Shown: positions 20,060-31,938 of the stretch, one piece after another
How positions within the stretch are numbered: position 1 is the stretch's first letter
Layout: every line of letters starts with the position of its first letter
From: Owenia fusiformis
Taxonomy: Eukaryota; Annelida; Polychaeta; Sabellida; Oweniidae
DNA: 64,000 bases
Direction of reading: 5' to 3'
NCBI GenBank assembly: GCA_903813345.2
Contig: CAIIXF020000002.1
Span: 33,250,109-33,314,108 of the forward strand
Program-made: the position numbers and the translations under genes
The notes under the pieces: generated by a model
What the model was told of the DNA's origin: nothing
Database searches by the model: none
The model's input: only the letters and a program-made list of their open reading frames with translations

Positions 20060-22215
20060 GCATTATACCAAACACATACTTTTTATTTTGTTCAAGCTAA
20101 ATTCAAAATGGCTACCAATGTATATCAATTTTTAGATATCTCCAAACTAATACTTTATAATATGCAAGTGAAAGATTCAACAATACAATTTTAGTTGGTG
20201 ATTGTTCAACTATAGAAAACATGTGACCAAAAGAAGTAACCCACAAAAACTTGTGGAATCATAGGATTAAATATCAGATTTCAAAGCTTTAATGAGCTGG
20301 AGCACTTGAAGTAGCATACCATGTAGACCACAGAAGTGGCACGTATCAAATACAATGTACTTTATATAGTGTATCACTGCTTTAGGCCATTACAAATTCA
20401 TTGACTGTTTAGGAGGGGCATATCCCAAAAATCTTTTTAATGCCTTTTGAAGATTTTAGAAATTTTATTTTCATATCTTTTTTGCAATATAATACAATAA
20501 AACTTGTCCAATCTTAACACCATTGGGACTGGCTAAAAATATTCGGATTGGGAAATGTTCACATTTTGAGGTTTTTAAATTCGTGAGATTCAGGATTTTG
20601 AAGAAATATGACCAAATTCTCAGTGATAATTTATATTTATTGACTACATGGCTTATTGGCATTCCAATTATTTGTAAATCTTATTCAAATGTTTTTTGCC
20701 AAAAGTTTTGCAATTTTGAACAAAACATTCGTATTAATAGTTTTGAAAAGTGAGAATTTTTCAAATATTACTATCCACTGTTCAAATTGAGAGGTATTCG
20801 CATTCCAAGTATTTTTAACATGTGTTTCAATGGAATGAAAAATGTGTTCACTATGGGAGATGTTTGCATCAGAGATGTGTTAAGGTATACAGGTTTCACT
20901 GCAGTGATAAAGTATATGCCACTCAACTGACTTTTTCAGCCAAAAATAATTATTTATTAAACAAACAATCAATTCATTGGGCCTTATTCAAGTTTGTGTG
21001 AAATAGCCTGGAACAAGTACTAAAAAGAAACTAATTTTTTATTAATACCTAGTGCTTCAAAGTGCAATATATCAGGCCATATTTATTCTGCAGATTACAT
21101 TTGGCCAATTTTAGCATTTTTAGTAATTTGATAGTAATTTTATTCTGTATTTGCATTTGATTCATAAGATGTCTGAATATATTACAAACTGATTACCTGA
21201 AATAGATGAATGACTACTGTACTTGATTTAGTTTATTAATAAATTTCCTTGGGTATACAATATACATGATAAACAGTTAAAAGCATGGATATATTTCTTT
21301 TAATTGCAAAAATGTACCAGACTGTCCAGTACTAGCATGATAAACTATGACGTCTCATTTCTTCTCAATATTAAATGGTTCAGTAACTGTTACTGTAGCA
21401 TTCTTACCTTCATGTAAATTGTTTTTTTGTTAAATATGGCATTTTGAACAATATTATACATGTAGATGTGAATACAAAAGAGCGGATATGAAATTGATGT
21501 AAACTTCATCCAGTGAATTGTTTTGTTTACTTATACTCTCATCTTGAAATGTTTTTCATATTGATCTTGTAATCAACACCATATGAAGGTATCTTAGAGT
21601 GGTGATTTAATCACTCTTGCTCAAATCAAATATCCATCAACTCAATTATGATTTGCATAACCCAGATAATGAGGTGGGTCCACTCAGGCACACTCTTAAT
21701 CTGATTGGCTTAATACACAGTATGGGATACATTTGCATTCTGGGTATTAAGCTCCCTTGGGTGATTAACTCTTAAAATATTGTATTCTAGCGTCATTGAA
21801 TTAATAAAACCAATCAGTTGGCTCAAACAACGATGGAGTCCCACGCTTAAGAATCTCCCTTTTCACTCTTATATGATTTCAAATCTCCGATAATGAAATA
21901 CGTGTCAAGTATATTTTAACTTCTATACAAGGGGACAGGTGGATATTCGCTGATATACATCGTAAAATTCCAATTTTTTGGTATTCCTTTTTATTTCACG
22001 TTTTACTCTGTATTCCCATGGTATTTTATTCCAAGGGAATCAGGATCACTATATTAAAAGATTATCATGGAAGAGAGATCATGCCGGACTATCTCTCATA
22101 AACCAACAACATAAAATCCATTAACAAAACGAGTGTTACGTTTGCTTTGGTTACCATAGGGCGAGTACCCGGGGGTTCACTGCTCGCCAAGCTTAAAAGG
22201 CATTCCATCATTATA
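20060..22215. other. Gene-free AT-rich DNA downstream of C16orf87
   Basis: I see no exon, RNA gene or well-defined element. There are short frames only, a small hairpin near 21596-21618, and phrases related to the dispersed GTTCCACTT repeat near 20810-20900. Confidence 0.5.
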
Positions 22216-22228
22216 TCAATTCACTTAC

Positions 22229-22507
22229 TAGTTCAACAAGTTAAACCCAATACCACGGCTTTCATTTATTAATCTGAATGTTCTTGTTGCCGTGGTTGGG
22301 TTTAACTTCCGTGCTATGCTTTCATTTGTTGCAAATTCTCACTATCAGTTATTAATTAAACGCGCATGGAATTCCATGCGGTACCATAGGCCACCATTAA
22401 ATTTTTTGCATCAAGGGCCGAATAGGCACGGACGTTAAACCTAGGGCGGGCCACAAGATATGTCAGATAAGAAATAAGGCCCAGACTAGGTTTAACTTGT
22501 TGAACTA
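22229..22507. mobile_element. 279-bp MITE with a 9-bp target duplication (Mutator-like)
   Basis: The terminal inverted repeats are TAGTTCAACAAGTTAAACC (19 bp) at 22229 and its perfect inverse ending at 22507. Flanking nonamers TTCACTTAC at 22220-22228 and 22508-22516 are identical. The interior repeats TGGGTTTAACTT and AATACCACGG in opposite orientations. A 9-bp duplication is typical of Mutator-like transposons. Confidence 0.88.
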
Positions 22508-22979
22508 TTCACTTACCAGTCAATATATAGTGTCCTATCAAATTAGCAATGGCCAAGTATTCACACATCTTGTCATCTGACGGACAATTTTATAATCAAA
22601 GAGATCTGAAAGCTTCATCAGGGAAGTATCTAGTTTAGAGAAAATGTTGTTTTAGCAACATCGTCCATTTTTATGTTCTTTTTGTATCAAATATGACAAA
22701 TCTTTTAGTAAGTTATTTGCAAATTTTTATGAAATTTTAACGGTTAATTTGAAAATGAATTATAGATACTCCAAGGATACTGTTCTAGAATGCCTTAAAA
22801 AGGAGTGAGGATTACAAAATGCCACATCCCAATATGAAGCACGTTAAGGTCATATGGAAAGCATTGTTGCTGTGAACAAGGCCTCGGGAGACTCACCGAC
22901 TATTATTTTGGTGTAAAACTGATTTTAATTTTGGCCTAGCACTAAATTTTGAAATGCCTGTAACTTTTTTCCAATTTGT

Positions 22980-23102
22980 GAGTTGAACCATGGTACTTGG
23001 CATATCAATTTAATTTTGGAGGAGCTTTAAAATGATATATGACACATACTCTGGATACATTGGTATATGTCTGCCTAGGTGGGGCATACTTTCGGCAGAT
23101 GA
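22980..23102 (-). repeat. Dispersed repeat shared with 51127-51240
   Basis: The segment AATGATATATGACACATACT...GTCTGCCTAGGTGGGG...TTTCGG is the diverged reverse complement of the sequence at 51127-51240, where it follows ACAGGGTGTCCCGAAA. Two copies in one window indicate a transposon family. Confidence 0.65.
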
Positions 23103-23308
23103 GGTGACTGCCTTGCAAGAGTTACAGAAAGATATCAGTCAGCAGACATTTTTAATAGAAAGCGTGAAAATAACTTACAATACAGTTTAGTGCCTCAACT
23201 AACTTTTTGCCTCACCTATTCAATTTACCTCACCTAATTTTAGATTCTGGCTATGCCCCTGTACGCGTATCAACGAACAAAATACATCACTTCTATTGAT
23301 AAAATAGT

Positions 23309-23480
23309 TCCACCAAGCCCTTGTGCCCGGCCTTGCGCTACCTTTCAAATATTCCTCTCAAAGAGAGAAGTAGTTTTTACGTTCAATTTAGTCTCACCAA
23401 GCCCTTGTGCCCGGCCCTTGCGCTACCTTTCAAATATTCCCCTCAAAGAGAGAAGTAGTTTCGACGTTCAATTTAGATAA
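23309..23480. repeat. Tandem duplication, about 84-bp unit, two copies
   Basis: CACCAAGCCCTTGTGCCCGG starts both copies (about 23311 and 23395). Both contain CAAAGAGAGAAGTAGTTT and ATTTAG. Divergence is a few bases. Confidence 0.88.
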
Positions 23481-23848
23481 GTGTGGTGCGAGTAAGAAAA
23501 TAATTTACTCGTCAACAAATAAAGGCAAAAATATTGTAAGAAGCGAACATAGCAGTTTCAGCGTGGGATCATCAAATCAAACTTCCAATTAAACGAAAAC
23601 ATATTTTATTTCTAATAGTCTTATATTTGTGCGTGTCTTCAAAGGGAATATAGCAATTGCCTCTAATCTGATAGCTTTTAATTTGAAGAGTTTCCACTGC
23701 ACGATATATCAAATGTGGACGCCTACGGGAGATCGAACTCATGATTTGGAATGAACAATTCGATTGTATAATTCATTTAGGGAATATTGCGACTTTTTAA
23801 CATCGACATCAGAGTATACAAGTAATATATATGAAAATCGAAGCCTTT

Positions 23849-26800
23849 ACCACCAATAGTGTGGGAGCAAAAGTCCAAATAAGAGGTTCCGTGTCCTTTT
23901 TAGAGGCGAGCTAAGCGACATATGTTTTCATGAACTATACATGATACTGATCAAGAAAAATGATGTTGGCAATTCTGAATCCGCGACGGCGTTGCTATGG
24001 TAACAAAGTCATTATGCCACGCCCCTTTTAGGGGCTCTTTTCAGTGTATGGCCCCTATCTCTGTCATTATTGCTCAGATTTAAATGAAATTCACACCAAA
24101 TGGAAGGTAATGGATAATGCAATCAGGAAATATTAAGTTGACAATTCTGAATCCAATATTGCGTTGCTATGGTAACAAAGTAAATGTCCCACATCCACTT
24201 TTAGGGGCTCTTTTCAGTGTTTGGTCCCTATCTTTGTCAATATTGCTCAGATTTAGGTGAAATTTGTACCAAATGAAAGGTAATGGAAAAAGCAATTCAA
24301 ACAGGTTACAAAATATGCAAATAAGGTGATTTGCATATTAATTATGACGTCATAACCATTTGTTCTTGCACATTTTATTTTAATCATGATGTATAAATCT
24401 TGGAAATTATCGTCTTTAAAATGGTCAGTAATGCTTTTAAGTAGTTAATTAGTTTATTTATTTTCGTTAAGTTTATTAGTTTATTTCATTCATACATGTA
24501 TGGTCATAGAAATGAAAAATTGTAATGAAAATATCCAATTCAAGTTGTTGCTATGGTAACAGTATGTTGCAAAACTATTTGCTGTAAAAATAATTCTTTG
24601 GGAAATGTTTCATTTTCACCAGTTGACTGACATGTATTCCTTCTAAAATTTGATTGCAGAAAATAACCTTATAACGATAGAAACGTATCGTATTTAAATT
24701 GTGTTATATTATGATGTCATAATGGCAATTATGAATCAGGGGCGTAGCCAGCTTTCAATCAGGGGCGCAATCAGCTTTCAATCAGGGGCGCATCTTGCTT
24801 TCAATCAAGGGGGTGCGATCTCGGCATAAGAAACTCAAAAATGTTTAATTTGTCTTAAATTTTACAAAAATTCCTTCAAAATTGAGCTAGAAGCTTCAAG
24901 TCAAAAGCATTTTAAATCTCTTCTTCTCTCTAATGGTTCTATTGTTATATTTTTATTGGTTAATGGGGGGGGGGGGTGCCCCCATCACCCCTGGCTATGC
25001 CTATGTTAGCTATGCTATTCAGGCGAATATGCCGTCCCCAATTTCAGGTCTTTTCCAAAGTTTTGATTCTATCAGTTGGCATGATGATAGCTCTGGTGTA
25101 TATGAAATTTTCATCAAATGGAAACTAAAGAATCCGACAATGCATGGGGAATGCAAATTGACAAACTGGCATACCTGTTATGGTATGACTATCATAGCTG
25201 TTTTCGTGATTATTTTCTTCAAATAAGATAAAATTGCTCAAGATGATTCCAAATTAGTACCTTGTCCTTTGACATTCACCATAAAAGTAGGGCAAAGCTG
25301 AAAACTATGGTTGATTTTCATTATATTTCTTTACAGGTATAAAGTATGATCAAGAAATATTATGTGCAATTCTGAATCTACGATGCCGTTGCTATAGTAA
25401 CCAAGTAAATATGCCATGCCTATTTTTAGGGGCTATTTTCAGTGTTTGGCCCCCATCTCCACCATTATTGCTCAGATTTTGATGAAATTCAGACCAAATT
25501 GAAGGTAATAGATAATGCAATCAGGAGGTATTAAGTTGACAATTCTGAATCAACGATGGCGTTGCTGTGGTAACAAAGTGAATATGCCCACCCACTTTTA
25601 GGGGCTATTTTCAGTGTTTCGCCCTTATCTTCTTCATTATTGCTCAGATTTAGATTAAATTTGCACCAAATTAAAGGTAATAGATAGAGCAATCAGACAG
25701 TTAGTAAACTATGCAAAAAGGATTATTTACATATTGATTATGACGTCATAACTGTTTGTTCTTGCATATTTTATCTTAATAATGATGTATTAATCTGTGA
25801 AATTATTGTCTTTAAAATACAATGTAGTCAGTAAGGCTTTTAACTAGTTAATTAGTTTATTTCTTTTAGTTCAGTTTATAATTTTATTGCATTCATACTT
25901 GCATAGTCATTAAAACTGAATAAATCTAAAAATGTAATGAAAATCTCCAATTTATGCTGTTGCTATGGTTACAGCACGTAGCAAAACTATCTGATGTAAA
26001 AATAATTTTACATTTTGACTAGTTGACTGATACATGTATTCTTTTTAAAATATGATGACAGAAAATAATCTTATGACTATAAAAAATTATTTAATTTAAA
26101 TTGTGTTATATTATGATGCCATAATGGCAATTAATAATCAGGGGTGCAGCCAGCGTTCAATCAGAAGAGGGGGGGGGGGGGGATTGCGATCGTGGCATAA
26201 GCAACCCAAAAATGTTTTTAAGATTTGTTTTGAATTCTACATAAATTGATGCAACTTCCTTCAAAACTGAGCAAGAAGCTTCAAGTAAAAATGATTTTAA
26301 AGCTCTTCTCCTATTTAATGGTTCTATTTTTTGTTTATGGGGGCGCACCCATCGAAATCCCTGGCAATGCCTATGTTAATCCAATATGATGTTGCTATGG
26401 TAACTAGGTGAATATGCCATCCCCACTGTTCAGGCTTTTCCAAAGTTTTGCTTCTATCTTTGTCATGATTACAGCTTGAGTGTATATGAAATATTCACCA
26501 AATTGAAGCTAAAGATTCAGACAATGCATGGATTATGTTGATTGACTGACTGGCATACCCATTGTAGCATTAATAGCTGCTAATGGTTTTGAAATCTGAA
26601 AAATATGTTCAATGTCAATTTACATAAAAATAATATCATTTTATGATATAGGTCAATACTTTAGCCTATTTCATCTTTTTAGGTCATGTAGACTGCTATT
26701 TAGTTTCGTGCTTGGTAAAATTAATCTTAGCAAAATTGTCAATTAAATCCCAGGGATTTGTGAAATTTATTATTACATTTTGTGTTTTGTTAAATGTTTG

Positions 26801-28127
26801 TCAAGTGTTTTTAGGCGATTAATGGAATAGTTAGTACCAATGTCTATTACAGTGGAATCATTTTGACCAATTTTACCTTATTTCAAGAAAATAATCACAA
26901 AAAGCAGCTATGATATCATAACAGGTACTTAGTATGTCAGTCAGCCAATCTACATTATTCATGTATTGTCTGATTTACCTAGCATATTCACCTAATGGTT
27001 ACCATAGCAACAGTATATTGGATTAACATAGGCAGTGCTTAGGGGGATGGGGGTGCGCTGGGTTCACCCACCCTCTAATAACCAATAAAAATAGAACCAT
27101 TAGGTAAAAGAATACTTTCAACTTGAAGCTTTTTGCTAAATTTTGAAGGAAGTTGCATCAATTTTTGTAATATTCAAAACCTATCTTTTTGGGTTGCCTG
27201 TGCCACGATCGCAGGCCCCCTTCTGACTGAAAGCTGGCTGTGCCCCTGATTAAAAATTGCCAATATGACATCATAATATAACACAATCCAAATTTAATAA
27301 CTATGGTTATTATTAGATTATTTTCTGTCTCCAAATTTTAAAAAGAATACATGTCCGTCAACTGGTCAAAATGTAACATTTCCTAAAGAATTCTTGTTTA
27401 CAGCAGATAGTTTTGTTACATGCTGTCACCAAAGCAACAGTGTGAATTGGACACTTTCATTATATTTATTCAATTCTTATGATCATACATGTATGAATGA
27501 AATAAACTAGTAAACTCAACTAAAATAAATAAACTAAACTAGTCAAAAGCATTATACTGACCATTTTAAAGACAATGATTTCCCAGATTTATACATTATG
27601 ATTGTAATAAAATATGCAAGAACAAACAGTTATGACGTCATAGTTGAAATGCAAATCACCATATTTGCATATTTTAAAAATTGTTTGATTGCTCTATTTA
27701 TTACTTTTAATTTGGTGCAAATTTCATCTAAATCTGAGCAATAATGACAAAGTTAGGGGCCAAACACTGAAAATAGCTCCGAAAAGTGGGCGTGGCATAT
27801 TTACTTTGTTACCATAGCAACGCCATATCGGATTCAAAATTGCCAAATTAATATTTCCTGATTGCATTATCCATTACCTTCCATTTGGTGTGAATTTCAT
27901 CTTAATCTGAGCAATAATGACAGAGATAGGGACCATACACTGAAAGGAGACCCTAAAAGTGGGCGTGGCATATTTACTTGGTTACCATAGCAACGCCGTC
28001 GCGGATTCAAAATTGCCAACATCATTTTTCTTGGTAAGTATCACGTATAGTTCATGAAAATATATGTCGCTTAGCTCGCCTCTAAAAAGGACACGGAATG
28101 ACCTTTGCTCCCATACTACAAGTGGTA
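23849..28127. mobile_element. 4.3-kb foldback element with arms over 1 kb, containing an internal direct copy
   Basis: The left end TACCAC..TAGTGTGGGAGCAAA is matched in inverse at the right end (GCTCCCATACTACAAGTGGTA). The inner sequence pairs over more than a kilobase: GAGGCGAGCTAAGCGACATA at about 23905 with its inverse near 28065, then repeated modules with GTTGCTATGGTAAC, GGGGCTCTTTTCAGTG and ATTATTGCTCAGATTTA. A second, direct copy of the arm lies at about 25340-26590. Poly-G runs lie at about 24965 and 26168. No transposase frame is seen. No clear target duplication was found. The right end abuts a 54-bp tandem array. Confidence 0.82.
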
Positions 28128-28335
28128 TTTTGGCTGTTGACCATTGGTATTTATTCCGTTTCTGTCTGTTACCAAGTGGTATTTTGGCTGTTGACCATTG
28201 ATATTTATTCCGTTTTTGTCTGTTACCAAGTGGTATTTTGGCTGTTGACCAGTGGTATTTATTCCGTTTTTGTCTGTTACCAAGTGGTATTTTGGCTGTT
28301 GACCAGTGGTATTTATTCCGTTTTTGTCTGTTTTA
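28118..28335. repeat. 54-bp tandem repeat, four copies, at the foldback's right end
   Basis: ACCAAGTGGTATTTTGGCTG recurs at 28171, 28225 and 28279 (exactly 54 bp apart), with a partly diverged first copy at about 28117. Later units are almost identical, so the array is young. The repeat start coincides with the terminal AAGTGGTA of the foldback element. Confidence 0.92.
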
Positions 28336-28612
28336 TCACACGGTCTTTATTAATTAAGTCACTGTCAAATAAAAGCTTGAATTAAAGATTGCAAAGTATT
28401 TAATTAAAGGGACACAGTGTATTATTATTTTCAAAGATGTGAATGTCTTTGATTAGTGTTAAGAGACACCGAAAATCCAGTGATCATTATTTATAGGTCG
28501 ATTAAGTTACTTTTTAGGTTTATTTCGCTTGCACATTTTTAAAAGATTTATCTAAGGAATATGATGAAGTAAATTATGTAATTTAATTTGATGTACATTT
28601 TTATGCTCTCCC

Positions 28613-28707
28613 TAGCCTTGCCCAAGTCGGTCTCTTTTACTTATCTTGATTTCTATTATTAATTCAAGATCAGATTAGTAAAAAAAATACCGACTTGGGC
28701 AAGGCTA
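28613..28707. mobile_element. 95-bp hairpin MITE with perfect 19-bp ends and a 9-bp target duplication
   Basis: TAGCCTTGCCCAAGTCGGT at 28613 is repeated in perfect inverse ending at 28707. The flanks TGCTCTCCC at 28604-28612 and 28708-28716 are identical. There is almost no interior. The perfect ends suggest a recent insertion. Confidence 0.93.
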
Positions 28708-28719
28708 TGCTCTCCCCAA

Positions 28720-29625
28720 CACGGAGGAAATAAAGAAACATAAACTTAAACATGCTCTTGGCCTGTTGGCAAGACTTTTAACTTGACACCCTGTAAATAA
28801 ACTGAATTCAAACATAAAGAGGCCAAAGTGTAAGATGGGAGTGTGCATATAAAATTGGTATATTTTAAATCGCATTATATTACATCCTATATCTTGAGGA
28901 ATACAATTTCCTACCAGTATGAATCAATTTTACTTTTCTCAATAAGTATTGCGTAATTGGATACTACAGTAAATTACTCCATATCAAATCCAGAGCATGG
29001 TGAATATTAGTTATCGTCGTCAATATTATTTGTACAATTGCCATAACTAGTTTATCATTTCAAGCAATTACAAAAACTACAAACAAGGTACAATTTATCA
29101 TTCGTATTTGTAAATCTTTCTTTGATATCTAAATCAAATTGAAAAACTATCCATATTTTCCCCATAAGTGCATAATGAATTTTTCTGACAGTATACAATC
29201 TTCAGTCGCTCATTAAATGGGAACTCTATTGGTTGAAGAACCTGCGATACATATAAGGAAAATGAACTAGTAATCGTCGTGGTATTCTGTGACGAATGAT
29301 ATAGAATTTAGGTTTTTCTATACTGACTGAAAGTTGTTCAAGATTAGCACTAAAAATAGTAATCCTATTTTCATCTATGATAAATTTCATTATGGAAATA
29401 TATGTTGATTACGGTCGGTGGGGACAAAAATAAGCCATAGGTATTGACAATGTGTGCTGAGTGATTAACAGAAGAGCAATACAAACGTTGTTAAGTAAGA
29501 AACAGTTCAATCTGGCGCAATAAGTAGATTGACCAGTGGACGATATCCTGGAATGAGCTTTCTCTCGTTAAAGGATAAAATTCGATGGCTCGTGCGAACC
29601 AACTAAAAGCAGATAAACCATAAAT
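28720..29625. other. Intergenic DNA upstream of the GPCR gene
   Basis: No coding exon or repeat was recognised in this stretch. It may hold distal regulatory sequence or a 5' UTR exon of the GPCR, which I cannot define. Confidence 0.4.
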
Positions 29626-29626
29626 C

Positions 29627-29633
29627 TATATAA
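29627..29633 (+). promoter_or_regulatory. Candidate TATA box for the GPCR gene
   Basis: TATATAA at 29627 lies about 520 bp upstream of the GPCR start codon. Upstream ATGs lie between it and the start, so either the 5' UTR is spliced or the true promoter is elsewhere. Confidence 0.3.
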
Positions 29634-30150
29634 GGACAAGACAATCAAACAATAGAGTGGATGAGTCCTAAAAAACAACCAATCAAGATATAACAAAACG
29701 ATTGATCGCACTTATACATTAGGATAACTACCATAGGATTATAATTGTTCAGTTATTAGGATATGGACGCATCTACTAAAACAAACGCGGGTCTGGATTA
29801 ATAGATTAATGGATTAAAACGATAGTCGTGTCATTGACATAACAATATTGATATTAGGAGTACTTCAATTTCATACTGAGAAGAAACATCATTCAATCCG
29901 TGACTTGGAATCGTTATTAAATGTTTTACAAAGCCATAGACGACTCTAATTTTGAAAAATCTTGTTGACTTTCCAAGGGAGTAACTTTTAATATTTCCAA
30001 GTCGTAACAGAACATTTTATTGAGGCTGCAAAATGTATTGAACTGTTTAAGGAACAAACAACTATTCTGCTTCCTGATACAGAAAAATACTTCGCCAACA
30101 CCAATAACTTCTAACACTTATTACAAATCGTTGACGGACAAAAGTTATAA

Positions 30151-31401
30151 ATGTCTGGACAAAGCAATATTAGCGAGTCACAAATTAACTTTACTATGTC
30201 TGTCCCAAATTTCACCAAATCGTATCTAAATTCGAGTGAGTCGCTGCTGAACTTTACAGAGCTACCATTCAACTTTAGTGAATCGCAGACAAACGTAACC
30301 GAGTCGCTCTTCTACGATGACGAAGCGCATGAATCCAACGACGAGGAAAAAACATGGATGTTCGGGGCACCGTTGCTTCTTGTGTTTGGAACGATCAGTA
30401 ACATTCTTGTCATCGCAGTATTAATGCGGAAAAAATTCCGTCAATCTTCGTGGGGACTCTACTTGACGATCTTAGCTATCTGCGACACTCTTTTATTGTA
30501 TATGTTCAGCTTAGACTCCTGGCTTCAAATCGTCTTCAAAGTGTGGATGTCGGATGAAACAGTCGCCGGATGCAAGGTATTTCGATTTGTCAGCTACTTT
30601 CTGGTCCACTTTGTCGCCTGGATTCTCGTAGCGGTCAGTTGTGAGCGTATTGTATTCATCTATTTCCCCATGAAGGCTAGGATCGTCTGTCGAAGACGAA
30701 CTGCTTGTATCGTGTTGGGAACCATTGCATTTATCCTCACTGGAGTGAACGCTCATATCTTCTGGACGTTCTCGCTCACAGAATATGATGGCTTCTATTA
30801 TTGCGACCTCGTGGATAATATCGCTGAAGTGATGGGTCCTCAGTTTGTGATTATATTCTTATGGCTGGACCTCAGTATTGCGTCTCTTGTGCCATTTGTC
30901 TTGATGATCATCTGCAATATTACAATTATCACAAAATTAATCCAGTCTGATCGGCAACGACAGGTGGCGACATCTGACAGCGCCCAAAAAAGTAGTACGA
31001 CATCCATCGCCATCATGTTGGTCTCTACCTCCACGATGTTTTTAATGCTGACCCTCCCTGTAGCTATCTGCATGGTCTTATCACTCAATGATGAATTCAC
31101 CTCTACTGGCAACAACATGGCCAATCTGAAATTTGCCAAAGGAATTGCAGAGTTCGTACAACAGATCAACAGTGTGTTGAACTTCTGGCTGTATTGTCTG
31201 ACTGGAAAGGCCTTTAGGACAGAACTGAAGACGATGCTTTGCTGTGGAAGATTTAGTCGCACACCAGGGATCTCAAACGCTTACGTCACGCGTTCTACAT
31301 CTGCGACAACTGCAATGGAACAGAAACCTACAACCATGGATATGAAAGCAAATGGACAAAACCCCACAGTTGAAAAGGGACAAGACGATAGCAAACTATG
31401 A
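30151..31401 (+). CDS. Intronless rhodopsin-like (class A) GPCR, probably a peptide-receptor type
   Basis: 416 residues in one exon. The extracellular N terminus (1-68) has seven N-glycosylation sequons at N6, N13, N20, N27, N34, N41 and N48, each exactly seven residues apart. Seven membrane segments can be drawn: about 70-92, 103-125, 146-168, 184-206, 231-257, 285-311 and 332-352. C141 and C218 can form the usual disulfide. The DRY motif is CER (164-166), and NPxxY is replaced by NFWLY (344-348). A CC pair (364-365) after TM7 may be palmitoylated, followed by a Thr-rich tail. Such intronless receptors are common in lophotrochozoan expansions, where many respond to neuropeptides; the ligand here is unknown. 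Local GC content is higher than in the flanks, as expected for coding DNA. The start is the first in-frame ATG, though its context is weak. Confidence 0.93.
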   Translation: MSGQSNISESQINFTMSVPNFTKSYLNSSESLLNFTELPFNFSESQTNVTESLFYDDEAHESNDEEKTWMFGAPLLLVFGTISNILVIAVLMRKKFRQSSWGLYLTILAICDTLLLYMFSLDSWLQIVFKVWMSDETVAGCKVFRFVSYFLVHFVAWILVAVSCERIVFIYFPMKARIVCRRRTACIVLGTIAFILTGVNAHIFWTFSLTEYDGFYYCDLVDNIAEVMGPQFVIIFLWLDLSIASLVPFVLMIICNITIITKLIQSDRQRQVATSDSAQKSSTTSIAIMLVSTSTMFLMLTLPVAICMVLSLNDEFTSTGNNMANLKFAKGIAEFVQQINSVLNFWLYCLTGKAFRTELKTMLCCGRFSRTPGISNAYVTRSTSATTAMEQKPTTMDMKANGQNPTVEKGQDDSKL

Positions 31402-31804
31402 TATGCACTGTCTGTAATGTATACGCTTGATATATTTATAAGATTGTAGGAATAGAAAGACCTTAGCGTATGTGTATACTATCCTATAAGTTATTGAATG
31501 ATTTGAAGTGCAATACAGGATTCTGCTCGAGAAATTCCGTCTTGGACCGAGACGAAGTCGAGTGCCAATACAGAATATCGAGAGCTAAGATAAGATATGA
31601 TATTGATATTAACGTTTGTGATGTATTTTTCATTGTATCTTTCAGTCCAATGAGCTGAATGAGGCGACCACGGGCCGTTGTTAAATCATTTAAAGAGTTT
31701 GTTATTTGGTAACGTATTGCAAAATATGGCATTTAAAAACTTCAAAAGATAGAGAAACATTATGCAACGTAATTGTGTAACATAAATAAGCGATTCCATA
31801 GTTT

Positions 31805-31810
31805 AATAAA
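31805..31810 (+). terminator. AATAAA polyadenylation signal of the GPCR gene
   Basis: The first AATAAA after the GPCR stop, about 400 bp downstream. It lies about 120 bp from the convergent PDS5 signal. Confidence 0.5.
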
Positions 31811-31932
31811 TCCGTAACATTGGATACTCCAAAATGGGCAATAAGCCCATACACAGTCATTTCAAAATTAATTTGAGGTATGTAAATAAACTTAACATAA
31901 ATCTATAATCTACTTCAATATACACAAACGTA

Positions 31933-31938
31933 TTTATT
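31933..31938 (-). terminator. PDS5: AATAAA polyadenylation signal of PDS5
   Basis: TTTATT on the plus strand reads AATAAA on the minus strand. It would give PDS5 a 3' UTR of about 1.7 kb. Earlier signals may also be used; for example TTTATT-like strings occur elsewhere in the UTR. Confidence 0.45.

Noticed and set aside
28098-28385. Plus-strand frame with repeated hydrophobic units resembling membrane segments
   Set aside because: It is the 54-bp tandem repeat read in one frame.
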